Positions 32,764 to 42,550 are shown, numbered from the stretch's first letter. The stretch is 64,000 nucleotides of DNA from Bettongia penicillata ogilbyi (GCA_023548195.1 JAJHZJ010000414.1:1635676-1699675), one strand, 5' to 3'. Numbers and translations: made by a program. Notes: generated from the sequence alone by a model not told the origin.

Positions 32764-33186
32764 CATAATGTGAAGCTGGAAGAGTATCTGGAGGAAGGAA
32801 ACCAGGATGGTGAAAGGATGATGGGCCTTGAGTTCACATTATATGAGGATTGACTCAAGACACTGGATTAGAGAGAAGGCTCTGCAGGGACTTAGTAATA
32901 ATTGTCTTCTAGTATTTGTTCTGTTTGACCCATGAGGGCAGAACCAGGGGTAATGGGATTGACCCATTGCAATGAGGCAAATTTAAATTTGGTATGGATA
33001 AAAGTGTCGCTGTTAGAGTTGTCTAAAAGTAGAATGGCTTGTCTTGGGTTGGGGTGAGATTTTTCTGTCGTTGAAGGACTCCCAGCAAGTCTGGATGGAC
33101 ACTGGTGGAATGTTTTATAGAGTGGATTCCCTTGTTGGATGTGATAGCCAATGACGTCCCTTCCAACTCTCAAATCCTGTGAGTCA

Positions 33187-33640
33187 GTGCGTTTCTTTTT
33201 TGATTCTCCCTAGAACCTCATAGAGTCAGTCCTACAGATTTATTATCCCTTTTTCATGAGCAAGAAAACATATTCATATACAATTCATATGCAATATATA
33301 ATATAAATTGGAGAGGAAGTTGTAAACGTGTTCAACCTGAAAACCCAGACTCAGCCCTCCATTTCTGCTTTGACCATCTGACATGGGTTTCCACCAGTTA
33401 CTGCTCCTGACCCTGGGTCAGCCTCTCTGAGCATCCCAACCACCACTACCATTTATACTAGACACATTTCCAAGGAAATTCCTTAATGAGAGAAAGATAA
33501 AGGGGCACGGAGAGATGCTTTCATTTTCTATTGTCTTCAAGCCTAGAAATCTGGTTAGGATCTGGAGAACTGGACTGACTGGGAGTTCAGCCTCTGTTCC
33601 TAGCTTCTGTAGGCATCAAGGTGAGGCCAATGGATAGAGT
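33187..33640. other. unassigned, no gene seen
   Basis: No recognised repeat and no exon supported. Confidence 0.3.
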
Positions 33641-33649
33641 GTTAGGTTT

Positions 33650-33885
33650 TTACAAACCTTAAAGCAATCTATAAAAAGCAATAATTATCATTATTAATTA
33701 TTATGATGATAAATATATTTATATGATTATATAATTATTATTGTTGCAGAGAACTGTTCATGTGTAAGGTGACAAGCTAGGACCCAGGATACTTGGGTTT
33801 TTCTTGGCCCAACTCAATCTTTAACATCTTGGACCGAGCATTCTGCCATCCCTGATTGGGAAGATGTCTGTTTCACCTTTGCATG
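33650..33885 (+). repeat. local direct repeat, copy 1
   Basis: TTACAAACCTTAAAG (a SINE tail), an AT-rich expansion, then a ~130-bp non-SINE block containing TTCTTGGCCCAACT at 33801 and TTTAACATCTTGGA. Partner at 34038-34212. Confidence 0.75.
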
Positions 33886-34085
33886 AATTCAAATCCTGCC
33901 TCAGAAACTTAACTATGTGACTATGGGCAAATCAGTTTTATCTCTCTTAGTCTGTTTCCTCATCTGTCAAATGTACATTATAATAGCACGCAGAGGATTG
34001 TTGTGAGATTCAAATAAGCTAATGTTTGTAAAGTGCTTTACAAACCTTAAAAGACTACATAAATAATAACTCTTAGTATTATTAC
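33886..34085 (+). mobile_element. CORE-SINE, sense
   Basis: TGAATTCAAATCCTGCCTCA, TGTTTCCTCATCTGTCAAAT, AGAGGATTGTTGTGAGATTC and TGTAAAGTGCTTTACAAACC. Confidence 0.85.
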
Positions 34086-34212
34086 AGAGTACTGTCTATG
34101 TAGGAGACAAAGAGCTGGGATCTAGGATATGTGGGTCTTCTTGGCCCAACTTTAACATCTTGAGCATTCCTTCATCCCTGACCAGAATGTTGTCTGTTGG
34201 AACTTCACATGG
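34038..34212 (+). repeat. local direct repeat, copy 2
   Basis: Begins in the SINE tail with TTACAAACCTTAAAAG and continues through TTCTTGGCCCAACTTTAACA at 34138 and ATCCCTGACCAGAATG, following copy 1 in order at a 340-390-bp offset. Confidence 0.75.
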
Positions 34213-34214
34213 TT

Positions 34215-34395
34215 GTTGGAACTGGAAGGGACCTTGGAATTAGTAGAATCCAATGTCCTCATTTTACCGATAAGCATCCCAAGATCCCAAGTGATTGAGT
34301 GACTTGCCCCAGGTGACAAGGCTAGTAAGTATAGGAAGTAAGATTCAAACCCAGGTCTCTCCTACCCCTAATCTAGTACTGTATCCAAGGGCAGT
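34215..34395 (-). mobile_element. MIR-type SINE, antisense
   Basis: GAACTGGAAGGGACCTTGGA, CAGGTGACAAGGCTAGTAAG and TTCAAACCCAGGTCTC. Confidence 0.8.
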
Positions 34396-35088
34396 CATTT
34401 ACTGAGCATCTGAGCTGGCCGTCTCATGAAGGCTGCTGACAAGGCTAAGGTATATGGGATCATTTGAGGAGAATGCAGGATCCCTTCTCCAGGTCCAGTG
34501 ATCCCCAAACTGACAACCATCAGATAGAGTTTTCAGAGACTTCCTCCCTGCCTGAAATGTGTTATAGGCCCTGGGCACAAACCCCATTGCCTTCTCCAAC
34601 CCATTAGAAGGACAGGGAAAGTTTTTTCTGGAGTCCATTTCTCCTCTAGAGGTTAGGCAGCTCTTTGTTTTTCTGTTCAAAGGATTTGTTCTACCCACTG
34701 ACTCCCAGTTCTTAACATGGCAAAAATCAAAATATTTTGTTTCTGGGAGTGATAGTGTCTAGTGCCCTGTTGAGCTCTGTCTAAGTTCTGCTTATCCTCC
34801 TGGTCATGAGTTGTTTCCACTCTTCAATGTCAGGGCCCTGGGGGGCCCCTGGGACATACTACAGGACACAGGGATGAGACTGGGTGCAGTCTAACTCTCA
34901 ATGTGCTGTTGAAGGAAAGCTGAGGTCTCAGTACTAGACTGAAGCTTTTCAAGTAACAGGAAAGTCATATACGGGAGCCAGCAGTTGAATTGCTTCCTTT
35001 GGCTAGGATTTCCCATTCATTTTTTTGTCACTGGCACACTCACAGAAGAAGGCATCTGGGCTTGAGGGGATGGGAGGAGGGGATGGCC
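34396..35088. other. repeat-poor stretch
   Basis: No recognised repeat. The minus-strand 99-residue ORF at 34399-34698 shows no known domain. Confidence 0.3.
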
Positions 35089-35089
35089 T

Positions 35090-35500
35090 ATTGTCTGAGA
35101 TGGTGTGATAGTAGACTTGGAATCGGAAAACCTGGATCTCCCACTTACTAGCTATGTGACCTTTGGCAAGGCGTTTAACCTCTATTAACTTCAATTCTTT
35201 AAAAAAAATTTTTTTTAAATGTCCAGTTCCAAATTCTCTTCCTCCATCTACCTTTCCCTCATCTGTTGAAAGGGCAAGCAGTAAGATACCTATTATTCAT
35301 GTAAAGTAATGCAAAATATATTTGCATATTAGTCATGTTGCAAAAAGTGAAAAAAATTTTAAAGGAGAATAAAAAGTGAAAAAATATCCAATTTGCTCTG
35401 TCTGAATCTCAGTTCCTAATAAGGGAAGTTAGGGAAATTTATCTATCTCAAAGGACTGTTGGAGGACTGAAAGAGTTAATGGATATGAAAGCCAAATACA
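35090..35500 (+). mobile_element. CORE-SINE, sense, split by an L1
   Basis: Left part 35090-35199 (TAGACTTGGAATCGGAAAAC, TAGCTATGTGACCTTTGGCA). Right part from about 35400 (GAATCTCAGTTCCTAATAAG, TCTCAAAGGACTGTTGGAGG). Confidence 0.65.
35200..35398 (-). mobile_element. L1 3' UTR nested in SINE, antisense
   Basis: TTTTTTTTAAATGTCCAGTT, a pyrimidine tract, GATACCTATTATTCATGTAA, then an A-rich end (GTGAAAAAATATCCAATTTG), as in the other antisense L1 ends. Confidence 0.65.
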
Positions 35501-35554
35501 AGCTGTTAATATCACCCTTTTCCTCTGTATCCAAGACAAGATGGTGCTGGAAAA

Positions 35555-35640
35555 GTCAAATCAACAGGCATTTAAATATTGCTTACTATGTGCCAGGCAC
35601 TGTGCCCCCAAGGAACTGATGTCCTAATGAGAGAAAATAA
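35555..35640 (-). mobile_element. L2 LINE 3' end, antisense
   Basis: CAACAGGCATTTAAATATTG, TTACTATGTGCCAGGCACTG and CCAAGGAACTGATGTCCTAA. Confidence 0.75.
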
Positions 35641-35984
35641 TGTAACAGTACATCTTATATTACAATGCTAATGCATTGTTAATAAATTTATTTTATGCTT
35701 AGATACATATATATATAGTTCTTAATATTTGTAACATGTCAACAACATATCAATGTAACAATCCATCAGCCATCAATATAATAATAGTATTATAATATCA
35801 TTATACTCATATCTACATTATAATTATACTGACATTATCTAAATACAATTATATATAAATATATAATTCCACATCATTTATAAGCAAATTATATATAAAC
35901 ATTATAATGATTATAATAATTGCTTGATTTTCATTAATGATATATTAAAATAGTGCAACATTTCATGTAGTGTAACATAATAGA
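35641..35984. repeat. very AT-rich low-complexity stretch
   Basis: Dense ATATATATA and TATAATTATA words with little else. Confidence 0.8.
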
Positions 35985-36160
35985 TAATAACAAATTGCTC
36001 TACAAATACTATTTCATTTTATTCTCACAACTTTGAAAGATAGGTGCTATTATTATCCTTGTTTTTCCAGATGAAGAAACTGAGGCAGACAGAAGTTAAG
36101 TGACTTGTCCAGGGTCACAGAGCTAGGATGTGTCTGAGGGGGGATTTGAACTCTGGTTTC
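35985..36160 (-). mobile_element. CORE-SINE, antisense
   Basis: GATGAAGAAACTGAGGCAGA, AGGGTCACAGAGCTAGGATG and GATTTGAACTCTGGTTTCCT. Confidence 0.8.
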
Positions 36161-36394
36161 CTGGCCCTAGGCCCAACGTACCTGGATTCAAATCCTACCT
36201 TTACTGCATATACTCTTAGTCACTTTGGGCACTTGTTAAAAAGAATAAAAATGAAAAGGAAGGGGATTGGACTGGTAATGTTGAGCTTAAATAGAAATGG
36301 ATCCCTGCAGGCTACCTATTGATTGAAAAAAACCTAAATCAGCATTACCTATGTTGCACTGTGTTTTTATTTATTTTACTAAATATTGCCCAAT

Positions 36395-37104
36395 TTCTTT
36401 TTAAGCTGGTGCAGGACCAACACTGTTGAGTTTGCAGGTGGCTGGAGAGTTTGACACCTCTGCACTGCATGACCCCCAAGGGCCATCCCAGGCTGCCCAA
36501 GGCCTGTACCCTCTCCATCTCTCTCTAGGGTCCCCAGAACAAAGAGGAAAGGCAGGCTTGGGGACCTGCCTTCCCTCCTCCCCTTTCGCATCACATGCTG
36601 TGCTAGTGCCCCCAGCTGGAGGCCGTGAAATTAACCAAAAAGGAGTAAGGCCTTGGAGGACACATTTGTATTGGAGCCTTAAGGGAGAGGGAGAGGCGGC
36701 CCTAGGTACCTCAGGGCCTGAGGAGTGCAGGCTGGGGACAGGGGTGTAAGGGGAGGGGGCCAGACACACGCCAGGGAGCCTCTCTCAGCCAGGCAGGGAA
36801 GAAACTCAGGGGGTGGGGGTCTGTGAGCAAAGAGAGGAGGGAAACATGGGATTTGCTGGGAAAGAGGGGGTTTATAAACTTTAAAGTGCTAAAGAAAAAT
36901 GAGCTTTTAAAGCATGCCTCTGCCATGGGGACAGAGTTCGGGAAGGAAGGACTCAGGGCAGGAGTCACAGTAGTAAATGCTCTCTGACTTTGACGTGTAT
37001 TACCTGTGTGACACTGTGTATACTTTCAGTCTCCCTATCTGTCTCCCTGATGGGGAGGGTAGAAGGAAGGAAGGATGAAAACATTAGATAGAAGTAGTAG
37101 GTGC
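36395..37104. other. repeat-poor, relatively GC-rich island ~1 kb upstream of the ATG exon
   Basis: No recognised repeat. One of the GC-richest parts of the window, with three overlapping long ORFs on both strands (122, 107 and 85 residues), typical of GC-rich noncoding DNA. Its closeness to the SEMA5B ATG exon makes it a candidate promoter or 5' exon region. I see no TATA box, CpG cluster or coding match. Confidence 0.35.
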
Positions 37105-37429
37105 TTGACTTTCTCATTCACTGAGAAACTTTTTTATCCCCTGAGTTAGGTGAGTATAATCTTTATATCCCATTTTACCGATGATGAGACTGAGGTTCAG
37201 GGAGGTTGTGCACACTGATCATGTCAGCTGTCAAATTCCTTTCTTCAGAAGACTCCAAATTGGGACCATCTTCTCTGGATCAAGTTGTCTCATTTAGAAA
37301 TCATTAATTTTATTTTGTGTTATCAGCATTTCCAAATATAACTTTTCCCATTCTCTCCCCAGTGAGATTATGTAAAAATCTTAGAAACAAGTGAGAACCC
37401 AGTGTCCTTGGACAGTTTGAAGCAATGGA

Positions 37430-37690
37430 AATGGTATCTTAGAAAAGTTAATTTGTGGTTGGGTGTTGGGCAGGGAAAGGCTAAAACAAGGAGACCAAAT
37501 ATAGGCTATTGAAATGATCTAGATTTGGGGTGATGAGGGCTCCAAGTAGAATGGTAGCAACATGAATGGAGTAGAAAGGACAAACTCAAGAGATGCTAAC
37601 GCCCCCTCCCAAATCAGTAAGATTTGGTGATTGGTTGGATATGAAGGGTGAGCAGGGAATCCATACGATATGACTCCAAGCTGAGCTCTC
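37430..37690 (-). mobile_element. L2 LINE fragment, antisense
   Basis: ATAGGCTATTGAAATGATCT, CTAGATTTGGGGTGATGAGG and TGGTGATTGGTTGGATATGA are reverse L2 internal words. Confidence 0.55.
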
Positions 37691-37976
37691 CCAGATGAAG
37701 TGTTGAGTACTAATGGGCTACTGGAAATAATTTCCGTCTAAGTTATTATAATTTGGGGTAGGGAAACGGGCAGTTCCCCATGGGGCTTGGGCATCCTCTA
37801 TAGAGGCAATGCCTATGAATGCCTTACTACAGGTATAACTCTGATACCAATGTTTCTAGGCATTAGGGGCAAGGAGAATGGTGGAACCACTGAAGACCAT
37901 GGGGAAGGTGTGCAGGGGTGGGGGGCAGTGTGTGATAATGGGAACAGACAGTGAGATGGAGTGTTCTGTGTTGCAG

Positions 37977-38017
37977 GCATTCTCCCCAGGCCGAGGCTGG
38001 CAGTTAGAGCATCCATC
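37977..38017 (+). other. SEMA5B: SEMA5B 5' UTR part of the ATG exon, with two candidate splice acceptors
   Basis: The bases just upstream of the start codon look like an internal exon, not a promoter: a TTCTGTGTTGCAG acceptor ends at 37976 and a second pyrimidine-rich CAG (TTCTCCCCAG) ends at 37989. Either would place 28-41 bases of leader before the ATG. This implies at least one noncoding, or N-terminally coding, exon further upstream. Transcript data would be needed to choose between the two sites. Confidence 0.6.
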
Positions 38018-38171
38018 ATGGTCTTCCCCAGACCCCTGGCCATCACTTTGTCCTTGTCAGGCCTCATCCTGCTTGCATTACACCTGTCTACTTCCCACAA
38101 TGTGTCTGATGCCCCCAGCAACGAGCAGCAACTGTGCACCTTGAGGGAACACCCGACCATAGCCTTTGAAG
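38018..38171 (+). CDS. SEMA5B: SEMA5B, first coding exon (signal peptide and N-terminus)
   Basis: Encodes residues 1-51 plus the first base of codon 52. SEMA5B is a single-pass cell-surface semaphorin (sema domain, PSI, thrombospondin type 1 repeats) that guides axons and neurites; plexin-A1/A3 are reported receptors in retina. The start is chosen because the ATG has A at -3 and G at +4 and is followed at once by a signal peptide: basic Arg5, then a hydrophobic stretch over residues 7-22 and a small-residue region (STS) before the mature end. Residues 32-51 (APSNEQQLC...HPTIAFE) match the SEMA5B N-terminus as I know it, with one Cys at 40 and an NVS glycosylation sequon at 28-30. The exon ends in phase 1 at a strong donor (G|GTAAGT). 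The frame stays open upstream of the ATG through the exon, so a spliced N-terminal extension is not excluded. SEMA5A fits much less well. Confidence 0.93.
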
Positions 38172-38524
38172 GTAAGTGCTTTCCCTCCCTGCTTCCATCC
38201 CCATGCCCCTCAGCATGTTGGAACCCTGTTTGTCATCATCGGCTGCACTGGATGGGGTTTAAGTTTGATTTCAGAAAGGATTTCCTAACTAATGGGGCTG
38301 TTAAGACCTTGTAAGGGGGTATTAGGGAATATCCTTTAATGGGATAGCTTAATTTTTTTTTGAGTGGAGGGAATCATCAATCTGCTGGGCAGAGTCTGTC
38401 TTATTTTTATCTTTGCATTCACAGTCTCTGGCACAATGGATAGAGAGGGGAATGCATAAAATATGACTCGAAGTAGGCCTTCATGGATGAGGAGTTGTGT
38501 ACTAATGGGGCACCTCAAAGCTAG

Positions 38525-38680
38525 GCAAACCTAGCTTTGAGTCAAATACTTGTTGTCACTGAAGTGACTTAACCTCTCTTTGAGTATTCAGGCACCTCTC
38601 TTAACAGTTGTAGAGAGGATGGGGTGACCTGCATTGGGAGAGGGAATTCCCTTCACTAGGAATTCCCTGTATTGATGAAA
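38525..38680 (+). mobile_element. diverged CORE-SINE, sense
   Basis: Ends in GACCTGCATTGGGAGAGGGA; the same terminal block is seen at about 49130-49190 (GACCAGCATTGGTAGAGGGA). Confidence 0.55.
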
Positions 38681-39014
38681 GCACAGGTTGAGTGTCTCTC
38701 CCCTATTCCCAGTGCCATGTACATAGTAGGAGAATAATAAATGCATATTGATTGAGTTACTTTTTATTCATTTCTTAATAGAGGCTAAGAGATGGATCCA
38801 ATGATCTTTCCAGGCCTCTTCTCTAATGAGTATGTGGAAGAGAGAGGGGGGGAGGGAGGAGACCCTTGGGATTCCTTTGATGATAATGGAGACTGGTACA
38901 CTTTGCATAACTGGGGAAGTCATCATGCTTAGAGAGGCTGAGGGAAGGAAGGTCCCTGCAAGACCTTAATAATAATGACTTCCTCATTTTAATAGTACTC
39001 AGAGGTCACTGGAA

Positions 39015-40183
39015 ATGAGTGGTCTGTGCTCATTATAGCGATGGGACCCAGGCTGCTGCCACTCTTCCTCAGTCTTGATGGAGACCCCAGGGAAAGGAGA
39101 TATGATGAAGGCAGACATAATCAGTCCTCCTTCTGGACTCAGTCCCTACGGGAGTCTCTTTGGATGGCTCCTGGGCTAGTTTGGAAACCTTCTTTTCCCT
39201 GGTCTGCTGGACATTTTTATCACTTACGTAGATGAAGTTATACATAGTATGCTTCTCAGATCTGCATATGAAACAAAACTGAGAGAGGACACTTGCACTT
39301 TGAATGAAACGCAGGATCCCAAACAATCCAGACAGGCCAGAAAGAGGGGTCCTGTAGGAAAATTTATCTTAAAAAAAATTAACCATATCAGTCCAGGATG
39401 GGAGAAGCATGACTGACCATTATGTCTAATTACTGTGAAGAAGATCTGGGAGTTTTAGGAGATTGTAAATTCAGTGCAACTCAATCCCCCATGATGTGGC
39501 AGGGCACCCCCACCCCTGCCCCCCAAACACAAAACTAACTTCATCTTAGATGGCATTGCTAGACATCTTGTCCTGAATGAAGGAAGGGATAATCCTATTA
39601 TACTTGGCCTTGTTCTGCTCTCATCTGGAGGATAGTGTTCAGTTCCAGGGGTTACATTTTAGGAAGGATCAATGCCTTTCTTAAAAACTTGATAAACTGA
39701 AGGGTCTCCAGGAAGGTAACTGAGGTAATGAAGGGCTTTGACTCAGTGCCACTTGAGAAATGGCTGAAGGAACCAGACTTGGTTAATCTAGAGAAGGACA
39801 TGTCTACGGTCTTTAGGAAATAAATATTAGACTCATTCTTTTTGGCCCCAGAGGTCAGAACCAGGGCTAATGGGTAGAAATTGCTTGCTGAGGCAGATTT
39901 CAGATTAGCAGAAGGAATTCTAGGCTGCAGATTTAGAATGGGAAAGGGATCTTAGAGGTCATGAAATGCAACCCCATCCTGTTACAGATAAGGAAACTGA
40001 GACCTAAGGTAGTTGTGACCCAGAGTCACACAGCTAGTAGGTATCTGAAGCAGGATTTGAATTCAGGTCCTCCTGGCCATTATACCACAAAAAGCTTTCT
40101 GACAGTTAGGGCTATCTCAAAATGGGTTCTACTTCCCATCGATGAAGTTCTTCCTTTGGAGTATGAATGAGAACTTGTCAGTT
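39015..40183 (+). mobile_element. CR1/L3 LINE, sense, with nested SINE
   Basis: GATGAAGTTATACATAGTAT, GATCTGCATATGAAACAAAA, CTGGAGGATAGTGTTCAGTT, CCCAGAGGTCAGAACCAGGG. After the SINE it resumes with AAAGCTTTCTGACAGTTAGG. Interrupted at about 39916-40090. Confidence 0.75.
39916..40090 (-). mobile_element. MIR-type SINE nested in CR1/L3, antisense
   Basis: GGGATCTTAGAGGTCATGAA, GATAAGGAAACTGAGACCTA and AGAGTCACACAGCTAGTAGG. Confidence 0.8.
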
Positions 40184-40400
40184 ATATGGACAGAGTCAGG
40201 AAGACTTGAGTTTAAATTTGGCCTCAGGGCCTACTAGCAGTATGACCCTGGGCAAGTCACTTGACATCTGTCTGACTCAGTTTCCTCATTTGTAAAATGG
40301 GAATTATAATAGCCCCTGTCTCTCAGGGTTGCCATGAGAATCAAATGAGATAATATTTGTAAAGCAGTTGGAAAATGCACTATATAAACACTAGCTACTG
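40184..40400 (+). mobile_element. CORE-SINE, sense
   Basis: AGACTTGAGTTTAAATTTGG, TATGACCCTGGGCAAGTCAC, CAGTTTCCTCATTTGTAAAA and CAGGGTTGCCATGAGAATCA. Confidence 0.9.
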
Positions 40401-40475
40401 TATTACTACCATTATGACTACTACTGCAATTACTACTACCACTGCTACTACTACTGTTAATATTACTATGTCATG
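40401..40475. repeat. (TAC)n-type degenerate microsatellite at SINE tail
   Basis: TACTACTGCAATTACTACTA-type sequence directly after the SINE 3' end. Confidence 0.8.
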
Positions 40476-41345
40476 ACAGAAGGGAATATTGCTATTTAGG
40501 TACCAGGAGCACAAGATGATCTCTGAGGTCCCTTCCAACTCTGACTCTATGGGAAACATTATACAGAAGCAGGGAAAACCCAGAAAGAAGAAAGCCTAGA
40601 AAGTTGCATATAAAAAGCACAAAGGCACACAGGTTAAACCAAATGCCTGATCACTAGGGACAGGCATGATGGAGTCAATCAGGCTAGGCTTCTTGGAGGA
40701 GGTGGGCTGGGGAGGGGGATGGAGTAGAGTTAAAGGCCTGTGGGTGTGGATTAGTGGAGAGGATGGGGCAGATGGGAGAGGTTGGGGGGGACAGTCTGAG
40801 ATTCCTGCTGCAGGAAGATTGGCAGGGGTTGAGGCTGAGTTGTGGGGAGGGAATTCCCAACTGTGGGCTTCTCTGTCTCCAGAAGGAAGCTTTCCAGCTG
40901 TCTTCTCTGTGCTGTCTTGTTTGAGCTGGGGCCCTGGGGCTTTGAAGGCTTAAGTGGATTAAAGCAAATTAGCAATGTCCTTAAGCCTACAAAATGTGCA
41001 GACACCCTCTGATTTCTAATGGCTCCACCAAGCAGATTGTGGCTGTCACTAGAGGGAACAGAAGTGTGTGTGGAGGGGGAAGGGGGATTGGGGGGGTGGA
41101 GAGGAGGGAGACCTGTCAGATGAGTTAAAACCTCTCTAGGGCTGAGGGTCTTGTAGTCTGTGGTTCCAAAGTGGCGACTCATAATGGAAATATTTCCTCT
41201 CTAGATTGGAGTCTGGGATTTCTCTGAATCTGGGTTGCTCAGTGGTGCTAGACAGAGTTAGACATCCTTATACTCCTTCACCCCACATAATTATGAACCC
41301 TGAGACTTGTTCTTTATTCCTTTAACTATAACCTGGACTGTCCAA
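40476..41345. other. repeat-poor intronic stretch
   Basis: No recognised repeat. 40950-41060 (TTAAGTGGATTAAAGCAAAT... CCTTAAGCCTACAAAATGTG) is a candidate conserved noncoding element. The 143-residue minus-strand ORF at 40751-41182 is Pro/Ser/Thr-rich with no domain. Confidence 0.35.
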
Positions 41346-41349
41346 ATTG

Positions 41350-41850
41350 AGTCAATCAATGTCAACAAGCATTTATTAAGCACTTACTGTACACTAGGCC
41401 CATGGTAGGGAACCTGCAGACTTGAGGCCACATGTGGTCCTCTAGGTCCTCAAGTGTGGCCCTATGACCGAATCCAAACTTCACAGAACAAATCCCCTTA
41501 ATTAAAGTATTTGTTCTGTAAAACTTGGACTCAGTTAAAAGGCCACACCCAAGGACCTAGAAGGCCACATGTGGCCTCAAAGCCACAAGCTCCCTACCCC
41601 TGTACTAGGCACCATGCTAAGTAGACCCTTTCTCTCGAGGAACTTACTGAAAGACACAACACTTAAATAATTAGTTACATACAAGGTACAGAGTAGATAT
41701 ACCCTTCCTCCTTCACAAGGGGGAAGGCAGGGGGGTAGGGTGGGAAGAGAAACAGGAAAGATTTCTTTCAGTAGATGGTATCTAATTTAAATGTGGAAGA
41801 AAGCCAAAGATACTCAACTCCGGAGTGAGGAGGAGGAGTTTTCTAGCCAA
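41350..41850 (-). mobile_element. L2 LINE 3' end, antisense, split by a hAT MITE
   Basis: Left part 41350-41399 (CAACAAGCATTTATTAAGCA). Right part from 41603 (TACTAGGCACCATGCTAAGT, CTCTCGAGGAACTTACTG). Confidence 0.8.
41400..41602 (+). mobile_element. hAT-type palindromic MITE, copy 1
   Basis: A 203-bp element whose arms are inverted repeats of at least 40 bases. The left arm has GGTAGGGAACCTGCAGACTT and GAGGCCACATGTGG; the right arm has GGCCACATGTGGCCTCAAAG and CTCCCTACCCCTG. It is flanked by 8-bp near-identical target-site copies, CACTAGGC (41392-41399) and TACTAGGC (41603-41610). Eight-bp duplications and CAGGGG-type ends are hAT hallmarks. Confidence 0.85.
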
Positions 41851-42172
41851 TTCACAGGTATAGAGAAGGGAGATAATGAAGGATGATATTTGAAGAACCA
41901 CTTAGTTCCTTCAGTATTGCCCCTTGGGTGGTTATAATAATAGGCAGCATTTAGATGGTATTTTGAAACCCTTTTTATATGTGCAAAGTAGAAGGGCTTG
42001 TGGGAGAACTCATGCCACAAGGAGACAGAGATGGGGCAGCAGGAGTTTCAGGGATGTATTTATTTAGATTGATATGTTCTGGGATGCGAAATGCTCTATC
42101 ATACATCTCTGAGGGAGACTGATTTCCACCTTTGTGGAGAATAGGAGGAAGGCTGTGGCTACGCACTTATAT

Positions 42173-42232
42173 GTTCATTCATTCATTCATCCATTCATTT
42201 ATTTGTTCATTTATCTGTTTATTTATTTACTC
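42173..42232. repeat. (CATT)n/(TTTA)n microsatellite
   Basis: CATTCATTCATTCATCCATT followed by TTTATTTGTTCATTTATC-type units. Confidence 0.9.
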
Positions 42233-42309
42233 TTCTACCTTAAGGGGAGTTTTGGGGCTAAAATTACATCTGTTTATTATGCTTCAAATATTTTCAGTCT
42301 AGAAGTATG

Positions 42310-42550
42310 ATTAGGACAACTAGATGATACAATGGATAGAGTGCTGGTCCTGTTGTCAGGAAGACCTGAGTTTAAATGTGCCCTGACTCTTGCTGACTGT
42401 GTTGACCCCAGACAAGTCACTTAACCCTATTTGCCTCAGTTTTCTCATCTGTAAAATAAGCTGGAAAAGGAAATGACAAACCACTCCAGTATCTCTGCCA
42501 AGAAAACCCCAAAACAGGATCATGAAGAGTTGGACACAATTGAATAACTC
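42310..42550 (+). mobile_element. full-length CORE-SINE, sense
   Basis: GATGATACAATGGATAGAGT head, GACCTGAGTTTAAATGTGCC, GTTTTCTCATCTGTAAAATA, TGCCAAGAAAACCCCAAAAC and GAAGAGTTGGACACAATTGA end. Confidence 0.9.

Larger units (their letters stand above)
31937..33186 (+). mobile_element. CR1/L3 LINE 3' part, sense, split by SINE plus L1
   Basis: Left part 31937-32002 (GTCCTACTCAGACCATAATT, CATCACATTTAAAAAAGGCA). Right part 32764-33186 (GGAAACCAGGATGGTGAAAG, CATGAGGGCAGAACCAGGGG, TCCCTTCCAACTCTCAAATC). The two parts are adjacent in the CR1/L3 consensus, so 32003-32763 is a later insertion. Confidence 0.8.

Noticed and set aside
36401..36769. 122-residue minus-strand and 107-residue plus-strand ORFs near SEMA5B
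   Set aside because: Overlapping frames in GC-rich DNA with no protein features. More likely regulatory or neutral sequence.
1..37976. Part of the neighbouring gene expected upstream of SEMA5B in eutherians (PDIA5)
   Set aside because: No thioredoxin-type CxxC exon or other protein-disulfide-isomerase segment seen on either strand, so the neighbour is probably outside the window.
40751..41182. 143-residue minus-strand ORF
   Set aside because: Pro/Ser/Thr-rich composition follows from G-rich DNA on the + strand. No motif, and it lies inside a SEMA5B intron on the opposite strand.
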